A DNA stretch of 64,000 nucleotides from Stenopsyche tienmushanensis (taxonomy: Eukaryota > Arthropoda > Insecta > Trichoptera > Stenopsychidae). Shown here one piece after another: positions 36,681 to 49,518 of this stretch; position 1 is the stretch's first letter, and the number at the start of each line of letters is the position of its first letter. The notes beneath the pieces were generated by a model that saw only the letters and a program-made list of their open reading frames with translations, was not told the origin of the DNA and searched no databases. Both the position numbers and the translations under genes were made by a program. The stretch lies in assembly GCA_008973525.1 (NCBI GenBank), contig WACJ01000186.1:620001-684000 (forward strand), written 5' to 3'.

Positions 36681-38140
36681 ACAAACTACTGCTCTCCATA
36701 CACTCCACCAGACGAAGGAAATTTAAGCGAAAATCCGTATTGTAATTAGTGATGTTTTTCAGTAGACTCTCTCCTAAAGGAGTCGCTTCGGCTTCTAATT
36801 TACATGCTCGAAATAAGCTGAGAAATTTAGTATTAGCTCATATTGAGATAGCTGTACTCCATCGCTGAAACATCATTTAAAAGAACAAATTAGATTCAAA
36901 GAGCCTAATTCATATAAATTTGAATTAACATGAACACGGCATGCAACAAGAAAATATTTATATATATCTCAAAAGATGCAGATAAACCCATAAAATTGCG
37001 ATACCGAAAAGTAAACCATTTTTTAATCATTCATATTATCGACAATAATAACTTCAAATTTTAAACCGTTGATCCAGGATCGAATATTCTAAGGACTGTA
37101 TGTTCAGGTCTTATCCGAAAACGCCACATTGGATGAACACCGAGGATGTGATTAAGCTTCCCAATTTAAATCCTCGTCGTTCTTGCGATGTAAAGATTTC
37201 ATGATATATGACTCCTTTCCATTCATCAAACTTGGTCGCTTTTTTATATACGGTTTAAGCCATTCTAATTAATTATAATACTCTAATGACATGGCCGTTT
37301 CATTAATTTACAGCAGATGATTCTTAGCATATCTCATCAAGCACACAAACGAAACCTTTTCATAATTGAGTCGTGTTTAGGGGTTGAAATGGATATATTC
37401 TTCACGTTCCTATTTTTTAAATTCAAAATGATCACAAATCATCTATTTCTTGCCCTCAATCAGACGAAGAAATTTATGAATATATTGCATTTAGATAATT
37501 CATTTGACATCCAAGCAGCCAATATATTCATCTTGTTGATAAGTTTTAAATGAATATATCCTACAATTCTTTTGATTAAATTTTAAACATGGCTAAGATC
37601 AAATCCAGATGCATCTTACAATTTTCTCAGGATTTCATTAAATTCAATACTGCTTTAAAAAAGATTAATTATACTTATATATTATTTATAATATCTGGAA
37701 TGTATTATAATCAGATTTCTAGTAAAGATTATTTTTCTTAAATATATCGATATCATGTCGAGCATATATTAATTATTATTTATTTGAATTGCAGAATTGA
37801 TTAAACGATTATTTAACAACATCCAATTTGCCTTGAATCATATGCAGATTATCTACGTCTTGGATTTCTTCTGATGAAATTCTTTTCCTTTTGTAAAAGT
37901 CCAGCAACTAGCCTCCTATACACTTGATCATGATTAATCAAGATGTTTGGGGGTTCATCGATTTGTAGCAATTAGGTCATATTTACCTCAGATTCCAATT
38001 GGTAATTGGAAGCAGCAGCCGGAGCATTTCCGCATACATTCTGCTCTAATATCTATAAGTCAGTGGCACGTTTCGAACGGAATTCGACATTTTCCGTTTG
38101 ACTTAAATAGGTCGTTTGGGAGAAGCGATGTTCTCTACGA
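36681..38140. other. no gene recognised
   Basis: AT-rich DNA; no repeat ends or protein motifs seen. Confidence 0.5.
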
Positions 38141-38145
38141 GTTGA

Positions 38146-38480
38146 ATATGGCTTAATGCAAAGTGTGCTTGTAAAGCCTGTGTCCCGGGTTCAGATCCAG
38201 GTGGTGGGCACGCCCGTCGTAGCAAACTACGCGCTAATGTGGAGCACACGCCGTGAGATGAATAATTTTGTAGCCTTGAAACGGGCGTTTCAGCGGTTCC
38301 ACTAATCTCAAGAATAACATCCCCTATGCCTGAAAGCCTTCCGATTCTCCAGAAAATATTTTAAAACGGAAGAGAAGGCATCCAGAGCGCCCTTGCAATG
38401 TTTTCGCAGCGCACCGGCAACCCTGATTAGTCGGGGCTTAATCAATTCATATGAGCCACATAATAAAATAATATTATTCA
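38146..38480 (+). repeat. tRNA-derived SINE-like sequence
   Basis: TGGCTTAATGC near 38147 resembles a Pol III A box, and GGGTTCAGATCC near 38188 a B box. The part between (GTGCTTGTAAAGCCTGTG) reads like a tRNA anticodon arm. After it comes GGTGGTGGGCACGCCCG, echoed in the minus-strand unit at 46.9 kb. A GC-balanced body continues to about 38440. The acceptor stem does not pair, so a functional tRNA is unlikely. Confidence 0.4.
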
Positions 38481-39215
38481 TAGACAGTAGAATTTTCTTC
38501 CGAGAATTTTAAGCCCATGAGCCTGCAATAATCAAATATTAAATTTATCTTTCGATAGACAAAGGAAAACCACAATAGCGCTTATAACGTCCTTCAGGCT
38601 CACAAAATGTTCGAATTTGAGAAAACGTACCTAATATTTTGATGAAATGATTTTTTATATCCACTAAAGAAAGCCATGTCTATTTGAGCTTATTTCAGCA
38701 TATTAGGGTTTATCACATGAAGAGTCGGAATTTCAATAAGTTAAAGATCAACAGCGATTGACAAAGATTCTGTGCAATATTTTACAAGCTCAACTATTTC
38801 AAATTAACAATAATACTATTGTCTTAAATTGTCTTTAAATGCGGATTCATTGTTACCATTTCTAGTGTTTTTATTATTTTCAAAAATATGGTGTCAAACA
38901 AGATTTCTGCTTACTTTTTTGAGTGATGAAAATATTTTGAAGAAAAATAGATTTAATACAACAACAAGAAAATATTTGAGCTGTAGTTAAATGCCGATGA
39001 ATCTTCAAGCCAATCACCAAAACTATTAACTCTTTGGGGACGTGTTAAATTTGGACATGAATGTCGTGATGGTCGGAATTAATTTCATTAAAAAATATTT
39101 AAAAAAAACATTTATCTATACTTGAACAAGATATTTTCGTGGAATTATTTACAGAAAACATTGTAAGAAGACCTATTTTGACCAATATTTGACTAAGAAA
39201 TGTTTGTTTGTTTGA
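38481..39215. other. no gene recognised
   Basis: AT-rich, no motif. It may include the body of the hAT whose end lies at 39332, but no coding trace remains. Confidence 0.4.
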
Positions 39216-39219
39216 AAAC

Positions 39220-39332
39220 TTAAGTCAGAAGGGTTGGGATAGGATCCGCCAAAAAAAATTTGAGGGTGTCCGCGAAAGAAATGTTGCTCAAGAAAGGATC
39301 CGCAGACTACATAAGTTTAAGAACCGCTGATT
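39220..39332 (+). mobile_element. right end of a SCAND3/ZBED-type hAT
   Basis: The sequence GGATCCGCAGACTACATAAG followed by TTTAAGAACCGCTG resembles the 3' end of hAT elements of the group that encodes ZBED5/SCAND3-like proteins, whose inverted terminus begins CAGNGGTTCTTAA. A direct repeat of GGATCCGC (39242 and 39297) precedes it. No matching left end was found. Confidence 0.45.
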
Positions 39333-39380
39333 TAGACATTAATGTGTTTCAATAGCATGTTTTTATTAAAAAAATATATT

Positions 39381-39662
39381 TTATATTTTCCATTGTGTGA
39401 TATCTTTGAAATCAGTCTCCAATATGCAGTCCTGGTTTTCGACTACACGTCTTTCGGTGACTTTCTTTTTGTCATTTTGGAGTATTATTTTGGAATATTT
39501 TAACAAGTGAGAATGCCTAATTATAGTGAAACGTAATTTGTAAAGCTTTATTTGAAATTCTGCGAAGTTTCTCCAAAGCTTGTCGATTTCTTCACTCTCA
39601 AAAGGCGACTGACTTACAACGGTGTTTTGCACGACGAGTGTGGAACGATCGCATTTTTGCAT
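39381..39662 (-). CDS. hypothetical 93-codon open frame
   Basis: The frame opens MQKCDRSTLVVQNTVVSQSP, passes through EIDKLWRNFAEFQIKLYKLR and ends with ETDFKDITQWKI. Composition is more protein-like than most frames here, with a possible amphipathic helix in the middle, but I recognise no family. It lies 50 bp from a hAT terminus, so it could be eroded transposon or an isolated exon. Neither splice sites nor a promoter are evident. Confidence 0.2.
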   Translation of the reverse strand: MQKCDRSTLVVQNTVVSQSPFESEEIDKLWRNFAEFQIKLYKLRFTIIRHSHLLKYSKIILQNDKKKVTERRVVENQDCILETDFKDITQWKI

Positions 39663-39742
39663 ATTAAATTTCGTTATCTCTGATTTGTCAGAGCAATATT
39701 TTGGTTCATGATAAGGTCACTTAGACACTTAAGCTCATCTTT

Positions 39743-39776
39743 GAATTCCGAACGTTCATGTGGTATGCCTTAATAT
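39743..39776 (+). repeat. 34-bp dispersed repeat, copy 1
   Basis: GAATTCCGAACGTTCATGTG plus GTATGCCTTAAT matches 42730-42762 with four differences. It may mark an end of an unidentified element; polarity is the same in both copies. Confidence 0.5.
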
Positions 39777-40805
39777 CAATATAAGATATCAAGGCACCTT
39801 GACGTGGCATCCAAGGATACCACTTACTACATAACATAAAAATACATTCTTAAGCATACTAATTTTTTTTAAATTATTTTAATACAACACGCTTATTTAT
39901 AAATCTATGTAAATTGTCTGAACTCATTTAATATATATTTCACCCCCTAATTCTAGTTCGGAGATATAAATTCAATATAAATCTGATTCAATGTTATAAC
40001 TTATTTATAGACGATCCTACACAACTTTATGATCGTCTGAATATTTACTTTTTCAGATGCAATAAATATTTTTGGCCGTATAACGAAACATTGTGGACCG
40101 TAAATCGAAAAAATGCCGTATTAAAAGTCCATATAGCGAAGTATAGGTATACTTTCAATCTTCCAAATGTATTCTCCAATTTTCCAATCTGAATTTGTAT
40201 AAAAAAACTTTAAAGATAAGAATTCAAGATCTAATTCGCTGTACTAATATTTGATAAAATTATCGAAAATTATTAACCAGCTATTTTCATAAGCACAGCT
40301 GAAATTTTTCTAAGAATTATTTATTAAAATGGGGTTGAATTTAAATAGAAACTGGCAGATGAGAATCCTATTCGAATATATTGAAAATGACCCTTTTTCG
40401 ACAGGCAAAGTTGAGATGCATTGTTTAAAAACTAAGTTGATGCAAAAGCGTCTATAAGTAAATATTAACATAAGATAAAGTATTTTTTTGTAGTGCATCA
40501 TGCGAAATTCTTAACGATACTTATAGAAAAATGATGAGTTCGAAGTATTTCAATTAAATATATCTTAGGCTTCTGATTAATTTTTCCTAATTTTACATAG
40601 TATTGGTAAAATGTTACCTTATACCTTTGCCTATGCTGTATTTTATTTAATAAAGGGTGATTTAAATTCTTCGCATATGTCGGGGGTATCAATTTCATTG
40701 TGGCAAAATGTTTTTTTTTCAGCATATATTCATACGAAATTCCTGTCATAAATTACCATAATATAAACAGACAGCGTTAATTTCTTATAATAGGAGCGCA
40801 TATTA
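39777..40805. other. no gene recognised
   Basis: AT-rich DNA with short chance frames; no motif. Confidence 0.5.
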
Positions 40806-41830
40806 ATTATTACAGGCAGATAGGTCGAAACAATGGTGCCCGAGCCCATCCCTTGCGTAAACTAATATTGTGATACCGGGTACGTACGGGTATATATCGA
40901 AACATTCCGGGTAACCCGTTATTATGAAATTTCTCCCAGTACACCATTGTGTTTCTATTCAGACTGTAAAGTTTAAGCTGCGGGCCTTTCCAACCCCCAG
41001 GACCCCCTAGCCACACGAGCCCTCCCCTGACATCTTCAGTTTCGCACACACAAACACTAATACGCCCATACACACCCACACACCCATACGTACACCATCT
41101 TTGCCACAAAAGCCGATACATGGGAGAGAGAGGAGTTCAAACATGGAAATCCTCGGCGCGCATCATATATGCCCGAGTAGATTTATGCCTTTGTTGGCGA
41201 ACATCAATTTTTTGCGATGCCCGCCTTAATTCCGAATTTATTCGAGCGTCCGAAATCGGCAGAAAGCCGATATCGAAACCACATACGCACCGAGGTTCGC
41301 TTTATTGCGGCCATTTTGTTTGTCGCATCGATAAATTCGGCCCGTCGCAGATTCGGCGATGGCGAAAATCGATCTCCGGATTAAATCTCGTCGGGATGCT
41401 GCGAAAACTTGCGAATTTAAATAAAAATGAATCGAAATCAGCGGAGGAGACTTGCATGAAAGACCTGAGTTTCGAAGGTAAACATTGTAAGAGCGTGTTC
41501 CAAAACTGTAAGACTATAAACTCGAGTGCTGAATGCACTCTCCTCTTTTACGGGTCATGTTCTCTCAACTTTTATTCAGGCATTTTAACACATTTTTATT
41601 CGCAAAAGTGTACGGAACAGCCATTTCATGATTTCTAACATGCAAAATAAATTCGCAAAATTACAAATTCCCTTTTTATTCAAGCACCGTGGCGATATTT
41701 TATTCTAAACGAAACGGAAAAACAAGAATTGTGCGCGAAGTTGCGATACAATACACAACAATCAATCATTTGAGCGCTTGACGTTGCCGCCATCTTAGGA
41801 ATAATCGGTCAGTGACATCTGTTGCGTTAG
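40806..41830. promoter_or_regulatory. large balanced island, candidate regulatory region
   Basis: About 1 kb of non-AT-rich DNA. It has a CA-rich run at 41046-41095 and YY1/Pleiohomeotic-type GCCAT cores, for example GGCCATTTTG at 41309 and GCCGCCATCTT at 41787. The longest frame of the window (172 codons, 41120-41638, plus) lies here, but its sequence shows no domain and a minus-strand frame covers part of the same span. It could be a transcribed non-coding or regulatory block. Coding status is unsupported. Confidence 0.3.
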
Positions 41831-42111
41831 TCGCAAACAACGAAAATGCATTATCTTAGCATTTTTTATTGGAAACCTTTATTGGAAGATGAAACCAAAT
41901 CATCGATTTACAATTGATAATAAAATACATTTTAATATTCATGCCGTCCATGTCTAGATGATAGTTTCTTATTAAAATGGGCCCATAATCATTAAAAATG
42001 TATCCCTCTATAATGAATCGGGCATGATAACATGAAGATTCGGCATGGCGATTAATGTTGTAAAAAAATATATACTATGATAGAACTTGTCTAAACGCTA
42101 CGTTGCTTCTG
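41831..42111. other. no gene recognised
   Basis: AT-rich gap before the hairpin repeat. Confidence 0.5.
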
Positions 42112-42376
42112 TGATCGTACAGATCATTAAAAATGCCGCAAAAAGCCCTAAATAAGGACAGAGTGGCCATAAGGTTTGTATGCTCAATCGGTCCGCTTTT
42201 CGGACCGCTGATATGACGAATGAGCGTCTCGCGATCGGATGCCATACCTGAACATAACGATAATGATGAAAAGAAAGCTTAGAAAATTTAGTATATATTA
42301 TAAATGTTATAAAATATTATAAAATATATACAAATAAATTTAAAAAAAATAAAAACGGACAGAGTCAATCAGTTTT
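42112..42376 (-). repeat. hairpin repeat family, copy 3 (inverted)
   Basis: Reverse complement of copy 1. The hairpin CGGTCCG CTTTT CGGACCG is at 42189-42207. It is followed by TGAGCGTCTCGCGATCGGAT and CATACCTGAACATAACGATA, and ends with ACGGACAGAGTCAATCAG. An AT-rich insertion of about 90 bp (42280-42350) separates the last two blocks. Confidence 0.8.
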
Positions 42377-42729
42377 GTTTTGATTTGCCACGCCCTTATT
42401 ACATTTGGTGTCTCCAGCTGATCTGTTAGAACTTGTAAACATTTTTGGCGCACATCGGTGGATTAATTAGTTCTCTGGTTCAAATTCTTATAAACTATGA
42501 ATGATGCCAATGCCGGTGCATAAAATAACAGTCATTAAGCTAGTAGAGCAAGCTAGTAGCATCAAGCCATCAACTCTAGTTTTGTATAAACAGAGCTAAC
42601 TTCATTTTTAGCTCAAAAACGGAACTAGAAATACCTTCCCAACTTCTATGCACTTGCTTGTTCTACTAGCTTGAGTTATATTAGAAATTATGTTTTGTTA
42701 AAGTTATGGCGTTTTAATTCACACTTACG

Positions 42730-42762
42730 AATTCCGAACGCTCATGTGATACGCCCTAATAC
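42730..42762 (+). repeat. 34-bp dispersed repeat, copy 2
   Basis: GAATTCCGAACGCTCATGTG and ATACGCCCTAAT correspond to 39743-39776. Confidence 0.5.
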
Positions 42763-44265
42763 ATATAGCATTCGGGATATATATTTTGTAAATATAATTT
42801 TATGATTTTCCTTGACGTTTTTTTCATTGGTTTGTTCTTAAATATTGCATCATATATAAATCCAATTGAGTCTCAATCACATCTTATAACTGTATATAGG
42901 TTATATAGTATTTTTGGCTAATATTCAACATCTTTCTTTAATTCATATATCCATCGACTTTTATTTCATTCGCAACCCTTATTATGTCTCTTGAAGTTTT
43001 ATTTGTGAAAAATATGGACCCGGTTATAGTAATCTAGATTTCATTGTAGTAATAAGATCAGCTAGTCTTTGAGCTTTTATTGAAAATAAAAACGAGTTAA
43101 ATCCGAACTGTAGAATGTTAGGAATGAAAACACTAAATTTTTAGTAGTCAATCATTTTACCCTTGTTTAAATCACTAATTTATGATTTATTTATTAGCAA
43201 CTATTCAAATAAAACCCATTATTGATATTTTAAATTGATATTTAGTCTTCTTTGTCCAAATAATAAGCTGATATTTATATTTAACCAAAACAAAACGGCT
43301 TATATTGAAACAGTTTGATCAGCTTGTTGGTATCGATTCAAACGACACCATAAGTGAAAACTTAATTTTTTATTCGATAAACTAATATTTTGTTTGTTCA
43401 TCGCAAAAACTCCGATCATAAGCATTAATAAATAATCTTCAAGTCAGTCAGACGAAGCTTAAAATTAACGACTTGACGCTTTGATCAACCTTTGACTCGA
43501 ATTCATATACAAATTTAGGGAATATAAGAACTAGCTCAGACAAGACTGCTAAGTACTCCGACATAAAACTACCCTTCTGGAAAAAGTACTCGGTTAGCTC
43601 GTAAAGGGAATCTGAACGACGTGTCTGCAAACTGAAGTCTTCTTAGAATTTAAATAAAAATTCATTATAATTCAGATGGAATTTATTTTAGGAATCAATG
43701 CAAAATCACAGCCCTTTTAATATACATTCGTATAAGTAGATTTAAATTTGAATATCCTATTTAGAATATGACATACAAACAATATTTTATTACAAAGATT
43801 CGATTCTATATACGTTGGCAGGATGTCATTTTTCGCTATATGATAATAATTTTTCATATTGCTTCCACTTGAGTAGTCGACTTGTTGAGAATTCGTAACA
43901 AGTGGCTTGTTGCATCTTTTCAATGGGAAACTCTATAAAGGTGCCATGTTTGCTACTTTGCAAATGAAAGTTTTCTTATATATTCTTCAAGTGGAAATCA
44001 TTCATAAGCACAAGACGTGATAGAACAATAAAATTCGACATTCGAATCGGATTCGTATAAGATCTATAATTCATGTATCAAAATCCCTATATAAATATCC
44101 TATTCGGTCGGGCGTCTTGGGGAGGTATTTTTTCATTTGCTGCATTTTTAATAAGCCATCGAATCTATTGATATTTTCTACGATTCTTTTCTCTTATCTC
44201 CCGAGCGATATATTATTAAAAGGGGAGGTCTTTTAGGAAAGACACTTAAGTGTGGCCACGGAATC
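42763..44265. other. no gene recognised
   Basis: AT-rich; minus-strand frames at 43448 and 43717 are short and without motif. Confidence 0.5.
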
Positions 44266-44560
44266 TCTTAGAGAGCATTTCACATTTGAACGTTCTCACA
44301 TCCCCTGCAGCAACAGCAGATGACGCCTACTTCCTGTCCCATTCCTGCCTCCTGTCGCAATCTATCTGCCTCCATCCATCCCCACGGGCCTCCGCCTCTC
44401 GTGTCCCTTGATGTCTTTCCATATCCGGATCAAGACAAGGACTCAAGACGCGTGAATAAATAAAATGCCTGAGAGGATTTTAGTGGGTGCCAACTAGGGC
44501 CATGGCGGTTCTTATTGCTAATGTGCTCCCCATACGAAAGAATACATGAGAGAAACAAAC
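44266..44560. promoter_or_regulatory. balanced, pyrimidine-rich island
   Basis: A C/T-rich stretch (about 44300-44420) is followed by GGCCATGGCGG near 44498, which resembles a YY1/Pleiohomeotic-type site. No open frame persists. Function unknown. Confidence 0.2.
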
Positions 44561-45289
44561 ACTCGTAAAATATGTACGCCGATGGATGTATCCATGGAAT
44601 TGCTTCGTGGCTTATTTCAATTATATTTTTGCCGAAGTGGACTGAGTGTATGAGCCATTAAAAGAGTAATCTTCGTATTTTATATGGATGCTGAGTCCTA
44701 CTTATCCTGATTTAGTTGCTAAGAAAGCACTTTATATTCTGCGGAGGAAGTTCCCGGCATTACGTTCCACGGTGGTTAGTTTTTCGATTTCTGGCTTGCC
44801 TTAAAGCTTTCTACATGAAAGTAATTGAATGAATTGTCTTTAAATGGCCTAGAAATGCTTTAATCTACTTAGGCTCTGGCTTTATTTTTCAATTAAATTC
44901 TATTAGTCTATTTACTTCAAAATAATAATATTAAAAGCATACACACTCAAATATACAGATTATCGTACTCATCACATACTATAATACTCAATACAGCATG
45001 TCCCATACATCCTTGGGGGTATGATGATTGGTTTATAACGCAATGCTGCATAAGTTTTGTTCACTTTATTGAATTTTATTGCGTTTCGAAATTATCCACA
45101 ATTTCTTCTTGGAACACATTCTGGATTATTTTCAAGTAAAAAAATTATTCATGAATTATGGTCGTATGTGGGCGCTCATGCTGAGCGATATATTATGAGC
45201 GTGTCGCTCTGAGCATATATGACAGACCTACATTAAGCCCTAAGAAGCAGTATCGAAACACATTTTCAATATCCCTCGAGTATAATAAT
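44561..45289. other. no gene recognised
   Basis: AT-rich; no motif seen. Confidence 0.5.
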
Positions 45290-45315
45290 GTGTATGTGCG
45301 TGTTTCAAAGTGTGT

Positions 45316-45374
45316 GTCCGTATGTATATACGGAACGTATATATACGTGGTGTACACAAAGACACCACGTATAT
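45316..45374. repeat. two adjacent inverted repeats, one with perfect 13-bp arms
   Basis: ATATACGTGGTGT (45341-45353) and ACACCACGTATAT (45362-45374) are exact reverse complements separated by ACACAAAG. Immediately upstream CCGTAT GTAT ATACGG (45318-45333) forms a second small palindrome. The unit could fold as RNA or extrude as a cruciform. Confidence 0.75.
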
Positions 45375-46735
45375 GTACTTACATGTATAGCTCACAATGG
45401 CGCGTAAGCTTCTACTTCTATGGTCGTATGTGAGGGACAAACTTGACGCAGCGCTTCGCAAACTTTGTAATTAATTATTATGGGAATATATTTATTCCAG
45501 TTTGCAGACAATGGGAATCCATTTGGATCGATATGTAAAAATATTTTCCTATAAGAAAATATTTGACCACCATTTTCACACATATTTAGCTTATAACATG
45601 CATATATGTTATTTCAAACATAAAAACTCACTAAATTCCAATTTTATTATATTATTTAATTTTATAATCACATTAATGGTTGATGAAAAATGTGATACAG
45701 GGTATGTGTCATCGGATAGTAATCATTAGCAGAAGCAAAACATTCAAATGGATAGACGTACTTATCAACGGATGTCACTCAAGCTATGGTACTTATGCTG
45801 TGTCATCAACTTTTATAGTATTACAAAAGACAATTAAATAGTTGTTAAGTGCTTTGAATATAATAATTAATAGTTTTAAATGTCTTTTAACACTTCAAAG
45901 GAACTCAACATAAATAGTTATTGCAATGTTTCGAATTTCCGTGTCAAACCGAGTGGTGAGTGAAAGTCACCTCTCAAGTGCAAAGTGTTAAATTAAGATA
46001 CGCGCCTACGCCTACTAGAAATCGTCTACGTTTGATGACGAAAATGATACCTAAGGGTAGAAACCAGATTAAACAGTTCGAATAAACTTTTTTCAACTCG
46101 TGGACACTTTAATTCAAAAAGTTATGAACTAATTGTGTAAAATATGTTTTATTATTGCAAGAGATGTGCAAAAATTGATTTAAAAAAAATAACTTTTTTA
46201 TTTAAATACTCCTAAAACATATTATTTTTTTTTGAAAGACTTTCACATTATCAATAAGCAGCAAGCTTTGATAGCGACCTTCCATGGCTAAAAAAATATT
46301 CAGATGTACTTGTAGATGTAAATGTATAAAATACGAGAAAAGCTTTCTTAACCGGTTTACTTCCTTACGAAGAATATATTGTGATTAGAGATAATGATGT
46401 TTTCCGTTCATTTATACTGTTAAAAGCATTGTATATTGTCCATCAAATCGGATGCTAAACAAATACGATCTTCATGCATTGTTTCCTTTGTCTTTGATCG
46501 CCCATTTTCTTCGTATATATGAGCTTTATAGACATTTAATTTAAATAATTACAGTTGGAACATCATCGATCAGGTCGTCAGATTCGCAAAATTATGCATC
46601 CCATGGGAAAAATTAATGTTTGCGCGCATAAATCGATGGGGTATTATTGCGGGCATTCGGAGGACACTCGGCCCCACACGTTTGGAATCGCAAAGTTAGA
46701 GCATTACTCGAGAGCAGGTCCATAGTAACAGGTAG
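45375..46735. other. no gene recognised
   Basis: AT-rich; short chance frames only. Confidence 0.5.
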
Positions 46736-46739
46736 GGAG

Positions 46740-46905
46740 ACGGAGACGCTGGACGCTCCGGTATTGATCCGGGAACCCTGGGATGGGAGGCTTTGACGCT
46801 ATATACATCCTTCTGAGCCAGGACTATACATATATTTATATATAGACATGTACCCGGCCCGGCCTCTGTTTGTACCCAACGGGTGGGCACACCACCTACA
46901 ACCGG
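46740..46905 (-). repeat. tRNA-derived SINE-like sequence (minus strand)
   Basis: On the minus strand TGGCTCAGAAGG (46808-46819) fits a Pol III A box, followed by AGCGTCAAAGCCTCCCATCC and CCCGGATCAATACC, a degenerate B box, at the expected distance. In that orientation a unit GGTGGTGTGCCCACCCG lies upstream, similar to the one downstream of the B box at 38.2 kb. The tRNA-like part is too diverged for a working tRNA. Minus-strand frames across it are shadows. Confidence 0.4.
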
Positions 46906-49396
46906 CCGTATGGAAGCACCACTATATAAATTTTCCGTTTTATGTGTTTCCAAGGCTTTGGCAAATTGGGAGTCTGTAAATTCTCCCCCGTAACCTTTAG
47001 TGCGGCAAGCACTACCAACAATTTGCAAATCTTTACGTCAACTGAATTCGGTCAAAATGTACAGGACGAAATTCTTTCTGCGCCCGAGCGAACCTCCTGC
47101 TTCTTTTCGCTCCCATTAGAATCTTACTCGAGATGACAGACTAATATAATTGAATCTTCAATGCGAATTTATTACAATCGAATTGCATTACTTTTATAGA
47201 AATAATGTGATAATATCATAGACAATGGTTAGATCTTAGATCCATTTTTCATTGTTTTAATAAACAATATGACTTGATATGCGAATCAAATACACGTAAT
47301 ATGATATTAATTGCTGATTCATTTATGAATGCTTGATTGGACAAAGTTTTTGGATTTATCAACGATTCAAAGCCACTAATCAAATATCCACATTTTTATA
47401 TTCAATATAGCCAATGGTTATAATTGATATAATTGTAATATTCAATCTTTCAAAAATATATTTATTGGATCATTTATCATGGAAATGCTTTGGGGTTTGG
47501 CTTTGTTTCGCCATGATTGTGATGTATTCAATGGATTTTTTTTTGTTATAAATTTACATGTTCGTAGATGAACACATACAGTTTGCACATCTACATACGG
47601 CATCAGAAATTTGTAAATTTAGAGCGAATACTGATGGAATCCACTTACGACAATTCTCCTAGGCATATAACCGTGCAGTAACATATGAAACTTACTCAAT
47701 TCAAATCAAGTCCCGGCCTCTACAGCCACTACAGTGAAATAACTCCCTCCCCCTCTATCTCCCTTAAGTTCCACATCAATCTCCGAAACCACCCCCATAG
47801 CTCGCCCCCACCCCCGAGAGACTTAGAAAATTGGATAAGGGTGGGAGCAAACTTGCCCGGTGGAATGTGGTGAGACCACCCACCGATGTTCTAAGCTCGC
47901 ACCCCCTGCCCGCCCTCCACGGTTCAAACCTACCACATTTAGGGGAAAGACCTCCCTTGTTGGTACCTCCTAACTGTAGGGCACATCCAGAACCGGCGTA
48001 TTAAAGGGTACGCTCGACCACCATACACTGCCTCTAAAATAAATTACCAACTAAAATGGAAGCAAGCTATGTATACATTCTTCGACCGCAAACGATTATA
48101 CTGCAAATAAATTTAACGCGAATTCATGGAATGCATCGATATGAGTTTTTTAATAGAGATCATAATGTCGAATGCTAGACGCTTTATTGTTTTCGATCGT
48201 ATTTGTATTGCGAGAAGTTTTGTGGAGTTTATTGTAAGTTTGTTTTGCTTAGATTTTAATTATGTTTGTGCTAAACATGTCTGATTGGATATTATATTAG
48301 TTTTCGAAGAATTGAATAAAAGAGAGACCAGCAATTATCTTGTAATTATACCCCTTAATTGACGGAGGGAGCTGGCCCTGCTCGGGGCCCACCTTGAGTT
48401 TTGGGGTGAACGTCGGGGGGGAGAGTTGTTAGCTCCCACAGCAGGGATGGTGCTCGGCTTATCAATCACTCCGGGTGGCTTGGGAGAATTTTGGTGGCTA
48501 GGCGGGGGATGGCCCGAGAGAAGAGAAGAAGAGGAAGGAAGGAGGTAGGCTCGACAGGCCTTCGGGAGGACACCCCTCACATGTCACCTTCAACGTCTCC
48601 TTGACTACACTAAGAAATTGAAAAAATAACAGGCAACCATTTTCCCTGAAAAAACAAGTGAACGACTTTGTCCCCACGTGTAATTTTTTCATTCGTCTCC
48701 TATACCCCAAACATAAGCAATTATTCTACCACGTGTCGGTAATCTTGTGGAAGAGTAGTATTATTTTGCGAGAGCCCATATGAAATATTAAGTGATATTA
48801 TCCTGGCATCAGCGAGAGACTACATTACATTGTGATTCGTCCCAAATTCGAATTTAACCCCATCATACTTCAAAATGAACCAATATCTTCAATACAAAAC
48901 CTGTGGATTTTTTCAATAAGATACTTATTAAATAAACCTGTTTATTTTCAAACGAATTGATTTTTATGCATATAATATTTTGCCATGGCACGGAATTGTA
49001 TGAAAAATATATTAATCAAAGTTGATTCCTATTGGATTGCAAATATTAAATATGCTTGGATTGGATGCAAAATGATGTAAAAACTTTAAAGATTTGCTAA
49101 AGACAATTATTAAAATCATAGAATTTTTGCCAACCGAACTGTTATCATAATTTCAGAAGGAAAATTAACATCGCCCCATTTTCGTTCTTATGTCTGATGA
49201 CATTTAACTCTTGTAACAAAGGTTGGGTTGTCTCATTCGATTTTAGAATCGTCCTTATTTTTTTACAGTGTTTTTTGAAGAGTTTCAGATAAAACAATAA
49301 AACAGATCGTCGAAGTTCAATGTTTCACATCCGAATTTGATTAAATATTAATATTCTATTTAGAACTAGCGAATACCCATCCATATAATATTTTTA
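46906..49396. other. no gene recognised; GC-rich patches at 47.7-48.0 and 48.35-48.6 kb
   Basis: Two C- or G-rich patches give Pro/Ser-rich frames (for example 48335-48580 minus) that look like translations of skewed DNA. They might be remains of a retrotransposon ORF1, but nothing diagnostic is present. Confidence 0.35.
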
Positions 49397-49518
49397 CTAT
49401 GCTTATGTTATTTCCGCAAGTATAAACAGTAAGTTGATAAAGTTTTATCACAATCGGATGAACGGTATGGAAGCGCATTAAATACAGACAAACAAACATT
49501 GATTTTTATATATTAAAC
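49397..49518 (+). repeat. dispersed ~120-bp repeat, copy 2 of 5
   Basis: Contains CGCAAGTATAAACAGTAAGT, TATCACAATCGGATGAACGG and AGCGCATTAAATACAGACAA, ending in TTTTATATATTA. Almost identical to 51419-51540. Confidence 0.8.

Noticed and set aside
38160..38215. Functional tRNA gene
   Set aside because: A- and B-box-like motifs exist but the acceptor and D arms do not pair; a SINE head is more likely.
41120..41638. 172-codon plus-strand open frame, longest in the window
   Set aside because: No domain, no homology I recognise, an overlapping minus-strand frame, and it lies in a balanced-composition island where stops are rarer by chance.
48335..48580. Pro/Ser-rich minus-strand frame of 81 codons
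   Set aside because: Composition follows strand-skewed GC-rich DNA; nothing diagnostic of a protein.
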